In this document: positions 35,693 through 42,268 of the stretch, piece by piece
How positions within the stretch are numbered: the first letter of the stretch is position 1
Layout of the letters: each line of letters begins with the position of its first letter
NCBI RefSeq assembly: GCF_012328925.1
Contig: NZ_JAAXLS010000022.1
Coordinates: 1-64,000, forward strand
Length of the DNA stretch: 64,000 nt
Direction: 5' to 3'
Source of the DNA: Amycolatopsis acididurans
Lineage (GTDB): Bacteria; Actinomycetota; Actinomycetes; Mycobacteriales; Pseudonocardiaceae
Made by a program: the position numbers and the translations under genes
The notes under the pieces: model-generated
What the model was told of the DNA's origin: nothing
Databases searched by the model: none
What the model saw: the letters and a program-made list of their open reading frames with translations, nothing else

Positions 35693-35782
35693 TGTGGACA
35701 ACTCGAAGACCCCCGGGTGGCTCTCACCTGGGGGTTTTTGAGTTATCCACAGGCTTTCGAGTTATCCCCAATTTGTGGACAT
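35693..35782. promoter_or_regulatory. Cluster of four DnaA-box-like 9-mers
   Basis: Between the eccE operon and truA lie TGTGGACAA at 35693-35701 (minus-strand TTGTCCACA, the actinobacterial consensus), TTATCCACA at 35743-35751 (exact E. coli-type consensus), TTATCCCCA at 35762-35770 (one mismatch) and TGTGGACAT at 35774-35782 (minus-strand ATGTCCACA). Four boxes in 90 bp exceed expectation. No dnaA, dnaN or AT-rich unwinding element is present, so this is not oriC; a DnaA-binding or titration site is possible. A small stem ATCGC/GCGAT at 35783-35796 follows, just beyond the truA stop. Confidence 0.6.
35710..35739 (+). terminator. Terminator of the eccE operon
   Basis: A stem of CCCCCGGGTG and CACCTGGGGG with one G-U pair and a 5-nt loop, followed directly by TTTTT. 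It is a classical intrinsic terminator on the plus strand, 20 bp beyond the 240-aa gene, and it sits between the first and second DnaA-box-like sequences. Confidence 0.92.
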
Positions 35783-35797
35783 ATCGCTGAGGCGATT

Positions 35798-36640
35798 TCA
35801 GGACGGGCTCTGGCGTACCGCGCGGGTCTGCTCGGCGCGCTGTGCGAGCTCCTCGTCGGCGGGATAGTCGACCGCCGTCAGAGTCAGGCCATGAGCCGGG
35901 GCGACCGCACCGTCGCGAATCCCGGAGCGCAGCACCTCGGCGGGCCACCCGACCGGTTGGCGCCCGTCCCCCACGAGCAGCACGGCACCCACGAGACTGC
36001 GCACCATCGAGTGACAGAACGCATCCGCCGACACGCGCGCCTCCACCACGTGTTCCGACAAGCGGTGCCAGGTGAAGCGCTGCAGTTCGCGGATCGTCGT
36101 GCTGCCCTCGCGTTGCTTGCAGAACGCGGCGAAGTCCTTCAGCCCCAGCAGTCGCGCGGACGCCTCGTTCATCGCCTCCACCGCCAGCGGGCGGGCCCAG
36201 CCGAGAACATCCCTGCGCAGCAACGGATCCACACCCCACGGCGCGTCCGAGACCCGGTACGAATAGTGCCGCCGCACGGCGGAGAACCGCGCGTCGAACC
36301 CGGGCGGCGCGATCCGCGCGCGCAGCACCCGCACGTCGCCCGGGAGGAACCGGTTCCAGCGACGGCACATGCGCTCGAGATCCGGGATGCCGTGCTCGTC
36401 CACCGGCATCCGCCCGCGCGGCACCGACAGCGGGACGACGTCGACGTGCACGACCTGCCCGGTGGCGTGCACCCCGGCGTCGGTGCGCCCCGCCACTACC
36501 ACCGAAGCCGGCACCGAGGCGCCGGGCGGCTGTTTCGCGAGCGCGTCCTCCAGCAGGCCCTGCACCGTGCGCCGGTCCGGCTGGCGCGCCCAGCCGGAGA
36601 AGTCCGTGCCGTCGTAGCTGACGTCGAGGCGCAGACGAAT
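35798..36640 (-). CDS. truA: tRNA pseudouridine(38-40) synthase TruA
   Basis: Modifies U38-U40 in the anticodon arm of many tRNAs. The N-terminal fold IRLRLDVSYDGTDFSGWARQ is open and conserved upstream of the first GTG (36565), so the gene must start earlier. No ATG, GTG or TTG lies in frame there. ATT at 36640-36638 is preceded seven bases away by GGAGGG, so I propose ATT as start, giving 280 residues. The catalytic Asp is then D54 in GRTDAGVHA. The start sits in the stem of a strong hairpin after rplQ. The truA-rplQ-rpoA order is standard. Confidence 0.85.
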   Translation of the reverse strand: MRLRLDVSYDGTDFSGWARQPDRRTVQGLLEDALAKQPPGASVPASVVVAGRTDAGVHATGQVVHVDVVPLSVPRGRMPVDEHGIPDLERMCRRWNRFLPGDVRVLRARIAPPGFDARFSAVRRHYSYRVSDAPWGVDPLLRRDVLGWARPLAVEAMNEASARLLGLKDFAAFCKQREGSTTIRELQRFTWHRLSEHVVEARVSADAFCHSMVRSLVGAVLLVGDGRQPVGWPAEVLRSGIRDGAVAPAHGLTLTAVDYPADEELAQRAEQTRAVRQSPS

Positions 36641-36676
36641 GAGCCCGCCCTCCCGAGCGGGAGAAGCGGGCTCATT
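36638..36676 (-). promoter_or_regulatory. Hairpin spanning the end of rplQ operon and the truA start
   Basis: Nested inverted repeat: outer 11-bp stem AATGAGCCCGC / GCGGGCTCATT (36638-36648 with 36666-36676) and inner CTCCCG / CGGGAG (36650-36655 with 36658-36663). On the minus-strand RNA the 3' arm holds the ribosome site GGAGGG and the proposed ATT start of truA. It begins 15 bp beyond the rplQ stop. It may be a terminator, an attenuator or a translation block for truA. Confidence 0.75.
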
Positions 36677-36690
36677 CGGCGAATCGACCG

Positions 36691-37272
36691 TCAGGACTCG
36701 TCCTTCTTGGACTCGTCGGCGGTGGCCTCGTCAGCACCCTCCGCGGGGGCCTCGGCGGCTTCCGTGGTCGCCGACTCGGGCGCCTCGGTGTCCTGGTCCT
36801 CGGCAGCCTCCTCGGCGGCCTCGGCCTTGGTCTCCTCGGCCGTGGTGTCGGCGGCGGGCGCGGAGTCCTTCGCGAACTTCGTGCCACGAGCCTTCTCGGC
36901 CTCGGAGGTCACCGTCTTCTCCGCCACCAGCTCGATGACCGCCATCGGGGCGTTGTCGCCCTTGCGCGGCAGCGTCTTGGTGATCCGGACGTAGCCGCCG
37001 TTACGGTCGGCGAAGTGCGGGCCGATCTCGGCGATCAGCTTGTGCACCACGTCCTTGTCACGGATGACGCGCTGGATCTGGCGCCGGTTGTGCAGGTCGC
37101 CGCGCTTGGCCTTGGTGATCAGCTTCTCGGCGAGCGGGCGCATCCGGCGGGCCTTGGCCTCGGTGGTGGTGATCTTGCCGTGCTCGAACAGCGACGTGGC
37201 CAGGTTCGCCAGCATCAACCGCTCGTGGGCCGGCGATCCACCGAGACGGGGGCCCTTCGTGGGGGTGGGCAT
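36691..37272 (-). CDS. rplQ: 50S ribosomal protein L17 (bL17)
   Basis: The 193-residue bL17 protein has the conserved core MPTPTKGPRLGGSPAHERLM and TTTEAKARRMRPLAEKLIT, RNGGYVRITK in the first 120 residues. It carries a long acidic Ala/Glu/Thr-rich tail of about 75 residues, common in actinobacteria. It binds near the exit-tunnel side of the 50S subunit. It lies 71 bp after rpoA and is the last ribosomal gene of the alpha operon. Confidence 0.97.
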   Translation of the reverse strand: MPTPTKGPRLGGSPAHERLMLANLATSLFEHGKITTTEAKARRMRPLAEKLITKAKRGDLHNRRQIQRVIRDKDVVHKLIAEIGPHFADRNGGYVRITKTLPRKGDNAPMAVIELVAEKTVTSEAEKARGTKFAKDSAPAADTTAEETKAEAAEEAAEDQDTEAPESATTEAAEAPAEGADEATADESKKDES

Positions 37273-37309
37273 TGCTACTCCTCGTTCAGCTTCACAGCCG
37301 ACGACCGCG

Positions 37310-37336
37310 GTCCACTATGGAATATCCACAGTGGAC
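37310..37336 (-). other. Interrupted hairpin between rpoA and rplQ
   Basis: GTCCACT (37310-37316) pairs with AGTGGAC (37330-37336), with an inner GGA/TCC step. It lies in the 71-bp rpoA-rplQ gap and could tune relative expression. ATATCCACA inside it is one base from a DnaA box, which I take as chance. Confidence 0.4.
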
Positions 37337-37343
37337 ATCCGGC

Positions 37344-38408
37344 CTACAGCTGCTCCGTCTCTGCGTAGTCCTGGCCGTCGTCGTGGCCAGCGTCCGAAAT
37401 ACCGTCGACACTCTCCGAGGACCAGCCCTCGCCGTCGTAGCTGGCGGCGGCGGCCGTCGGGTCGAACCCGGGCGGGCTGTCCTTCAGCGCAAGGCCGAGC
37501 CCGACCAGCTTCAGCTTGACCTCGTCGATCGACTTGGCGCCGAAGTTGCGGATGTCGAGCAGGTCCGCCTCGCTGCGCGAAACGAGTTCGCCAACGGTGT
37601 GGATGCCTTCGCGCTTGAGGCAGTTGTACGACCGGACGGTGAGGTCCAGGTCCTCGATCGGCATCGCGTAGGCGGCGATGGTGTCCGCCTCCTGCGGCGA
37701 GGGGCCGATCTCGATGCCCTCGGCGTCGACGTTCAGCTCGCGAGCGAGACCGAACAGCTCCACCAGCGTCTTACCGGCCGACGCGACCGCGTCACGCGGC
37801 GTGATCGACGGCTTGGTCTCGACGTCCAGGATCAGCTTGTCGAAGTCGGTGCGCTGCTCGACACGGGTCGCCTCGACCTTGTAGGTGACCTTGAGCACCG
37901 GCGAGTAGATCGAGTCGACCGGGATCCGGCCGATCTCGGCGCCGGCCTGCTTGTTCTGCAGCGCGGGCACGTAACCACGGCCACGCTCGACGACCAGCTC
38001 GATCTCCAGCTTGCCCTTGCCGTTCAGCGAGGCGATGTGCAGATCCGGGTTGTGCACGGTGACACCGGCCGGCGGCACGATGTCCGCCGCGGTGACCTCA
38101 CCAGGGCCCTGCTTGCGCAGGTACATGGTGACCGGCTCGTCCTCCTCCGAGGACACGACCAGTTCCTTGAGGTTGAGGATGATGTCGGTGACGTCTTCCT
38201 TCACCCCGGGGACGGTGGTGAACTCGTGCAGGACACCGTCGATGCGGATGCTCGTGACCGCCGCGCCCGGAATGGACGACAGCAGCGTGCGCCGCAGCGA
38301 GTTGCCGAGCGTGTAGCCGAAGCCGGGCTCCAGCGGCTCGATCGTGAACCGGGACCGGGTCTCGTTGATCGGCTCCTCGCCGAGGGCCGGTCGCTGGGAA
38401 ATCAGCAC
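37344..38408 (-). CDS. rpoA: RNA polymerase alpha subunit
   Basis: The 354-residue alpha subunit. The N-terminal assembly domain has RSRFTIEPLEPGFGYTLGNSL and the C-terminal domain has LDLTVRSYNCLKREGIHTVGEL and NFGAKSIDEVKLKL, which contact promoters and regulators. The start is the GTG at 38408 (MLISQRPAL), with GGAAG about eight bases upstream; this is the family start, and the eleven extra residues possible from 38441 are not expected. It follows rpsD across a 91-bp gap with a hairpin. Confidence 0.98.
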   Translation of the reverse strand: MLISQRPALGEEPINETRSRFTIEPLEPGFGYTLGNSLRRTLLSSIPGAAVTSIRIDGVLHEFTTVPGVKEDVTDIILNLKELVVSSEEDEPVTMYLRKQGPGEVTAADIVPPAGVTVHNPDLHIASLNGKGKLEIELVVERGRGYVPALQNKQAGAEIGRIPVDSIYSPVLKVTYKVEATRVEQRTDFDKLILDVETKPSITPRDAVASAGKTLVELFGLARELNVDAEGIEIGPSPQEADTIAAYAMPIEDLDLTVRSYNCLKREGIHTVGELVSRSEADLLDIRNFGAKSIDEVKLKLVGLGLALKDSPPGFDPTAAAASYDGEGWSSESVDGISDAGHDDGQDYAETEQL

Positions 38409-38464
38409 TTTCTTTCTTCCTTTCCTGCCGGCGCCCGCCATATGACGCCGAAAGGGGTGGCGAT

Positions 38465-38493
38465 GCGGCGGCGCGCATGGGACGCGCCGCCGC
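38465..38493 (-). terminator. Hairpin between rpsD and rpoA
   Basis: A perfect 11-bp GC stem GCGGCGGCGCG / CGCGCCGCCGC with a 7-nt loop directly after the rpsD stop. No T-run follows. It could be a partial terminator that sets rpoA output against ribosomal proteins, or an mRNA-stabilising end after processing. Confidence 0.6.
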
Positions 38494-38499
38494 CGTCGA

Positions 38500-39105
38500 T
38501 CACTTCGAGTAGAACTCGACGATCAGTTGTTCCTGGACCGGAACCTCGATCTGGGCCCGCTCGGGGAGCTGGTGCACCAGAACCCGCAGGTTCGACGGAA
38601 CGACCTGCAGCCAGGCCGGGATCGGGCGGTCGCCGAACGCCTCCTTGGCGGCGACGAACGGCAGCATGCCCGACGACTTGGGGCGCACGTCGACGATGTC
38701 CCACTTGGACACCTGGTAGCTGGGGATGTTCACCTTCTGGCCGTTGACCAGGAAGTGCCCGTGGCTGACCAGCTGACGAGCCTGGCGGCGGGTACGCGCG
38801 ATACCGGCGCGGTAGATCACGTTGTCCAGCCGGGACTCGAGGATCTGCAGCAGGTTCTCACCGGTCTTGCCCTGACGGCGCGCGGCTTCCTTGTAGTAGC
38901 GGCTGAACTGCCGCTCGAGGATGCCGTAGGTGTGGCGAGCCTTCTGCTTCTCCTGCAGCTGGAGCAGGTATTCGCTCTCCTTGACCCGGCCACGGCCGTG
39001 CTGGCCGGGCGGGTAGGGGCGGCGCTCGAAAGCCTGGTCGCCCCCGATGAGGTCGGTCTTGAGACGCCGCGAGATACGAGTCGCGGGGCCGGTGTAGCGA
39101 GCCAT
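38500..39105 (-). CDS. rpsD: 30S ribosomal protein S4 (uS4), zinc-free form
   Basis: The 201-residue uS4 protein binds 16S rRNA early in 30S assembly and shapes the mRNA entry. It has the S4 RNA-binding motif near residues 91-150 (SRLDNVIYRAGIARTRRQARQLVSHGHF). It has no cysteine at all, so it is the zinc-independent form. ATG at 39105 begins MARYTGPATR. It is 23 bp after rpsK in the alpha operon. Confidence 0.98.
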   Translation of the reverse strand: MARYTGPATRISRRLKTDLIGGDQAFERRPYPPGQHGRGRVKESEYLLQLQEKQKARHTYGILERQFSRYYKEAARRQGKTGENLLQILESRLDNVIYRAGIARTRRQARQLVSHGHFLVNGQKVNIPSYQVSKWDIVDVRPKSSGMLPFVAAKEAFGDRPIPAWLQVVPSNLRVLVHQLPERAQIEVPVQEQLIVEFYSK

Positions 39106-39128
39106 GTGTTCTTACTCCTCCCCGTTCC

Positions 39129-39533
39129 TCAGACCCGGCGCCGCTTGGGCGGGCGGCAACCGTTGTGCGGCTGCGGGGTCACGTCCTGGATGGTGCCGAC
39201 CTCGAGACCGGCGGCCTGCAGCGAGCGGATCGCCGTTTCGCGACCCGAACCCGGGCCCTTCACGAACACGTCGACCTTCTTCATGCCGTGCTCGGCGGCC
39301 TTGCGGGCGGCGTTCTCGGCGGCCATCTGGGCGGCGAACGGGGTGGACTTACGGGAGCCCTTGAACCCGACGTGACCCGAGGACGCCCACGAGATCACCG
39401 CACCGGTCGGGTCGGTGATGGACACGATCGTGTTGTTGAACGTGCTCTTGATGTGGGCGTGGCCGTGGGCCACGTTCTTCTTTTCCTTCCTCCGGACCTT
39501 CTTGGCCCCGGAGGTACGAGACTTGGGTGGCAT
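39129..39533 (-). CDS. rpsK: 30S ribosomal protein S11 (uS11)
   Basis: The 134-residue platform protein uS11. Conserved segments are AHIKSTFNNTIVSITDPTG, SSGHVGFKGSRKSTPFAAQ and the C-terminal DVTPQPHNGCRPPKRRRV. AGGAGA lies 11 bases before the ATG and overlaps the stop codon of the small ORF upstream, so the two are probably translated in sequence. Confidence 0.98.
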   Translation of the reverse strand: MPPKSRTSGAKKVRRKEKKNVAHGHAHIKSTFNNTIVSITDPTGAVISWASSGHVGFKGSRKSTPFAAQMAAENAARKAAEHGMKKVDVFVKGPGSGRETAIRSLQAAGLEVGTIQDVTPQPHNGCRPPKRRRV

Positions 39534-39549
39534 GTGGGGGTGATTCTCC

Positions 39550-39747
39550 TTAGCGCGAGTTCTCGGACTGCTCGGCGGCCGCGTTGCGCGCTTCCTCGTT
39601 GCCGCGCCGGATCAGCGAACCGGCGTCGGTGTAGAGCTGGCGCAGGGCCATCGGGCGGGCATACAGAGCCTTCGGGGATACGCACGTGTTGCGGACGAGG
39701 CGCTGACCGCCGCCCATCCGCACGACCTTCTTGCCCTGGACGCTCAC
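39550..39747 (-). CDS. Small ORF of 65 aa between rpsM and rpsK
   Basis: An unrecognised basic protein of 65 residues beginning SVQGKKVVRMGGGQRLVR after a GTG start. The GTG overlaps the rpsM stop (GTGA) and its TAA stop overlaps the rpsK ribosome site, so it fits the operon exactly. Nearly all codons end in G or C, as in real genes here. In the relatives I remember rpsM and rpsK are directly adjacent. One cysteine, no membrane segment; the C-terminal half is helical and charged (LIRRGNEEARNAAAEQ). It could be a ribosome-associated small protein, or neutral sequence; I cannot decide. Confidence 0.55.
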   Translation of the reverse strand: MSVQGKKVVRMGGGQRLVRNTCVSPKALYARPMALRQLYTDAGSLIRRGNEEARNAAAEQSENSR

Positions 39748-40124
39748 TTCTTGCCAGCCTTCTTCTTGCCGGCGACCGTCTTCTTCGGGCCCTTGCGGGT
39801 ACGGGCGTTGGTCTTGGTCCGCTGACCGCGGACGGGCAGACCGCGGCGCCACCGCAGGCCCTCGTAGCAGCCGATCTCGATCTTGCGCCGGATGTCGGCG
39901 TTCACCTCGCGGCGGAGGTCACCCTCGACCTTGAAGTTCTCTTCGATGTATTCACGCAGCTTGGCGACGTCCTCGTCGGACAGGTCGCGAACCCGGGTGT
40001 CCGGGTTGAGACCGGTCGCCGCGATGCTCTCCTTGGAGCGGGTACGGCCGACGCCGTAGATGTAAGTAAGCGCGATCTCCAACCGCTTCTCGCGGGGGAG
40101 ATCCACGCCCAAGAGTCGTGCCAT
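39744..40124 (-). CDS. rpsM: 30S ribosomal protein S13 (uS13)
   Basis: The 126-residue head protein uS13 contacts the P-site tRNA and the 50S bridge. Conserved are MARLLGVDLPREKRLEIAL, TYIYGVGRTRS, GLRWRRGLPVRGQRTKTNARTRKG and the basic tail. The ATG at 40124 follows a 206-bp spacer after rpmJ, longer than usual, which may hold a promoter or a control leader. The stop overlaps the start of the 65-aa ORF. Confidence 0.98.
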   Translation of the reverse strand: MARLLGVDLPREKRLEIALTYIYGVGRTRSKESIAATGLNPDTRVRDLSDEDVAKLREYIEENFKVEGDLRREVNADIRRKIEIGCYEGLRWRRGLPVRGQRTKTNARTRKGPKKTVAGKKKAGKK

Positions 40125-40330
40125 GACGGCTTCAAGCTCCTTCGTCGTGTATGTCGCTCCAGGTTTGCTCCCCGCCCGGTCCCGGGACCGACTCTTCGAT
40201 CCCGTCCGCTTGCACGGACGGTGTCCCGGCCCCGGCCTGGAGTCCGGGGGTGGGTCCGGGCCGCGTGAACGACCCGGCAGGTGCGGGGAGGTTTGTCGCT
40301 GTCAATCCGCTCTGCGCGGAGTGCAGGCGA
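40125..40330 (-). promoter_or_regulatory. 206-bp spacer with hairpins between rpmJ and rpsM
   Basis: No gene is seen here. It contains a 12-bp palindrome GGTCCCGGGACC (40178-40189) and a 7-bp stem CCGTCCG / CGGACGG with loop CTTGCA (40202-40221). These could form a leader for uS4-type feedback control of rpsM-rpsK-rpsD, or a terminator plus internal promoter. I cannot see clear -35 and -10 boxes. Confidence 0.4.
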
Positions 40331-40444
40331 TCAGCCCTGACGCTGCTTGTGACGCAGGTTCTCGCAGATCACCATGATCCGGCCGTGACGGCGGATCACC
40401 TTGCACTTGTCGCAGATCTTCTTGACGCTCGGCTGAACCTTCAC
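40331..40444 (-). CDS. rpmJ: 50S ribosomal protein L36 (bL36), zinc-binding form
   Basis: The 37-residue bL36 protein (KVQPSVKKICDKCKVIRRHG onward, ending RHKQRQG). It has the CxxC, Cys and His set of the zinc-ribbon form (CDKC, VICENLRH). The start is a GTG at 40444 with AGGA upstream. It lies 35 bp after infA. It is a late-assembling 50S protein near the GTPase-associated centre. Confidence 0.97.
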   Translation of the reverse strand: MKVQPSVKKICDKCKVIRRHGRIMVICENLRHKQRQG

Positions 40445-40479
40445 GTCATCCTGCTTCCGTTATGCGCTACTCGCCGTGA

Positions 40480-40701
40480 TCACTTGTAACGGTAGACAAT
40501 GCGACCGCGGGACAGGTCGTAGGGCGAAAGCTCCACGACGACCCGGTCTTCCGGCAGGATGCGGATGTAGTGCTGCCGCATCTTGCCACTGATGTGTGCC
40601 AGGACCTTGTGGCCGTTCTCCAACTCGACTCGGAACATCGCGTTGGGGAGTGGCTCGACCACGCGACCCTCGACCTCGATGGCCCCGTCCTTCTTAGCCA
40701 T
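40480..40701 (-). CDS. infA: Translation initiation factor IF-1
   Basis: The 73-residue OB-fold factor that blocks the A site during initiation. The whole family sequence is intact, from MAKKDGAIEVEGRVVEPLPN to LSPYDLSRGRIVYRYK. A 192-bp gap separates it from map, so the infA-rpmJ-alpha-operon transcript probably starts there; an AT-richer stretch near 40795-40835 is the likely promoter site, but I cannot fix the boxes. Confidence 0.98.
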   Translation of the reverse strand: MAKKDGAIEVEGRVVEPLPNAMFRVELENGHKVLAHISGKMRQHYIRILPEDRVVVELSPYDLSRGRIVYRYK

Positions 40702-40893
40702 GTCCTCCGCGTTTCGTGATCTGGTTGAGCACCGTTATGCCTGCCTTGGTGGTGCCGGCACACGCGTCACCCCGGCTCCAAAACTCACAAATGCATGCTG
40801 GACCCGGCGTGCCACATACGCCGACTAGACAGTTTACGCACGCCGTGTCGTGCCCTGCACACCGGGGGGACGTGTGGTAAACGAACGAGCGAC

Positions 40894-41694
40894 TCAGGCC
40901 GTTCCCGGGTCGGTGAGGACCCGAGGGCCGTCCGCGGTGATGGCGACGGTGTGCTCCCAGTGCGCGGCCCGCGAGCCGTCCGCGGTGACCACTGTCCAGC
41001 CGTCCTCCAGCTCGACGGTCTCGCCGGAACCGCTGGTCAGCATGGGTTCGATGGCCAGTGCCATGCCGACCTCCAGCCGGGGGCCCTTGCCCGGCTTGCC
41101 GACGTTGGGCAGGAACGGATCCATGTGCATCTCGCGCCCGATGCCGTGCCCGCCGTACTCGACGATCTGCCCGTAGGTGATGCCGTCGGCGTTGCCGGCG
41201 GCCTCGGCGGCGCACTGCACCGCGTAGGAGATGTCGGTGAGCCTCGCACCGGGCACGGCGGCCTCGATGCCGGCCCACATCGCGGCCTTCGTCGCCGCCG
41301 ACAGCGCGAGATCGCCGTCGGACACGGCGCCGATGGCCAGCGTGACCGCCGAATCGCCGTGCCAGCCGTCGAGGATCGCGCCGCAGTCGACGGAGATCAG
41401 GTCGCCGTCGGCGAGGACCGTCGTCCTGGCGGGGATGCCGTGGACGATCTGATCGTTGACCGACGCGCAGATCGACGCCGGGAAACCGTGGTAGCCCTTG
41501 AACGAGGGCACCGCCCCGGCGTCCCGGATCGTCTGCTCCGCCACCTCGTCGAGGTCCGCGGTACTCACACCCGGCTTGGCCGTCTCGCGGACCATCGCGA
41601 GCGCGCGGGCCACGACGAGGCCGGCCTCGCGCATCGCATCGAACTCGACCGGCGTCTTGAGCTCGATCGAGTTACGCCGTCGCAGCAGCTTCAA
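40894..41694 (-). CDS. map: Methionine aminopeptidase, type I
   Basis: Removes N-terminal Met from new proteins. The 266-residue pita-bread enzyme shows the metal ligands in order: Asp in SVDCGAILDGWHGDSA (both Asp), His in YGGHGIGREMH, Glu in LAIEPM and Glu in HWEHTVAI. The proposed start is TTG at 41694 (MKLLRRRNSIELK), with AAGG close by; the start is not certain. It is 19 bp after adk, in the common secY-adk-map order. Confidence 0.95.
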   Translation of the reverse strand: MKLLRRRNSIELKTPVEFDAMREAGLVVARALAMVRETAKPGVSTADLDEVAEQTIRDAGAVPSFKGYHGFPASICASVNDQIVHGIPARTTVLADGDLISVDCGAILDGWHGDSAVTLAIGAVSDGDLALSAATKAAMWAGIEAAVPGARLTDISYAVQCAAEAAGNADGITYGQIVEYGGHGIGREMHMDPFLPNVGKPGKGPRLEVGMALAIEPMLTSGSGETVELEDGWTVVTADGSRAAHWEHTVAITADGPRVLTDPGTA

Positions 41695-41713
41695 ACCTTC
41701 GACGCCTTCGGCT

Positions 41714-42268
41714 TCAGCGGCGCTCGCGCAGCGCGGTCAGCACCCGCGAGGACACCTCGTCGACATCGCCGACACCGTCGACGGTGATCAGGATGTCGCG
41801 GTAGTACTCCAGCAGCGGCGCCGTCTCGGACACGTACACCTGCTGGCGGGTGCGGATGACGTCCTCGGTGTCGTCGTCGCGGCCACGCGAGAGGAGCCTG
41901 CCGACGACGACGTCCTCGGGCACCTCCAGCTGGATCACCGCGTCGAGCTTGGTGCCCGACTCGGCCAGCAGGCCGCCCAGCACCTCGGCCTGCTTGGTGT
42001 TGCGCGGGAAACCGTCGAGCAGGAAGCCGTCCTTGGTGTCGCTCTCGGCGAGCCGCTCACGCACCATCTCGTTGGTGACGGTGTCCGGGACCAGGTTGCC
42101 CGAGTCGAGGTAGCGCTTGGCCTCCTCGCCGAGCGGCGTGCGCTCGGCGGCGTGGGCACGGAACAGGTCGCCGGTCGAGATGTGCGGAATGGAGAGTTTC
42201 TCCGACAGCGCCTTCGCCTGCGTACCTTTCCCCGCTCCGGGCGGGCCGACAAGAACCAGGCGCGTCAT
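41714..42268 (-). CDS. adk: Adenylate kinase, short form
   Basis: Balances ATP, ADP and AMP. The 184-residue protein has P-loop GPPGAGKGTQ, the AMP-binding STGDLFR, the DGFPRN motif and a short lid (SRGRDDDTEDVIRTR) in place of the zinc-containing LID, as is usual in mycobacteria and relatives. The ATG overlaps the secY stop by four bases (ATGA). Confidence 0.98.
   Translation of the reverse strand: MTRLVLVGPPGAGKGTQAKALSEKLSIPHISTGDLFRAHAAERTPLGEEAKRYLDSGNLVPDTVTNEMVRERLAESDTKDGFLLDGFPRNTKQAEVLGGLLAESGTKLDAVIQLEVPEDVVVGRLLSRGRDDDTEDVIRTRQQVYVSETAPLLEYYRDILITVDGVGDVDEVSSRVLTALRERR

Noticed and set aside
35693..35782. DnaA-box cluster as the chromosomal origin
   Set aside because: There is no dnaA, dnaN or AT-rich unwinding region, and the block is only 90 bp, against the many boxes over hundreds of bp in actinobacterial oriC.
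36563..36565. GTG at 36565 as the truA start
   Set aside because: It would remove the conserved YDGTDFSGW strand that all TruA proteins carry; the frame upstream is intact and conserved.
36672..36674. ATG upstream of truA as its start
   Set aside because: It is out of frame with the TruA coding sequence.
39550..39852. Longer 100-aa version of the small ORF between rpsM and rpsK
   Set aside because: The extra N-terminal part is inside rpsM in another frame; the GTG at 39747 that overlaps the rpsM stop is the natural start.
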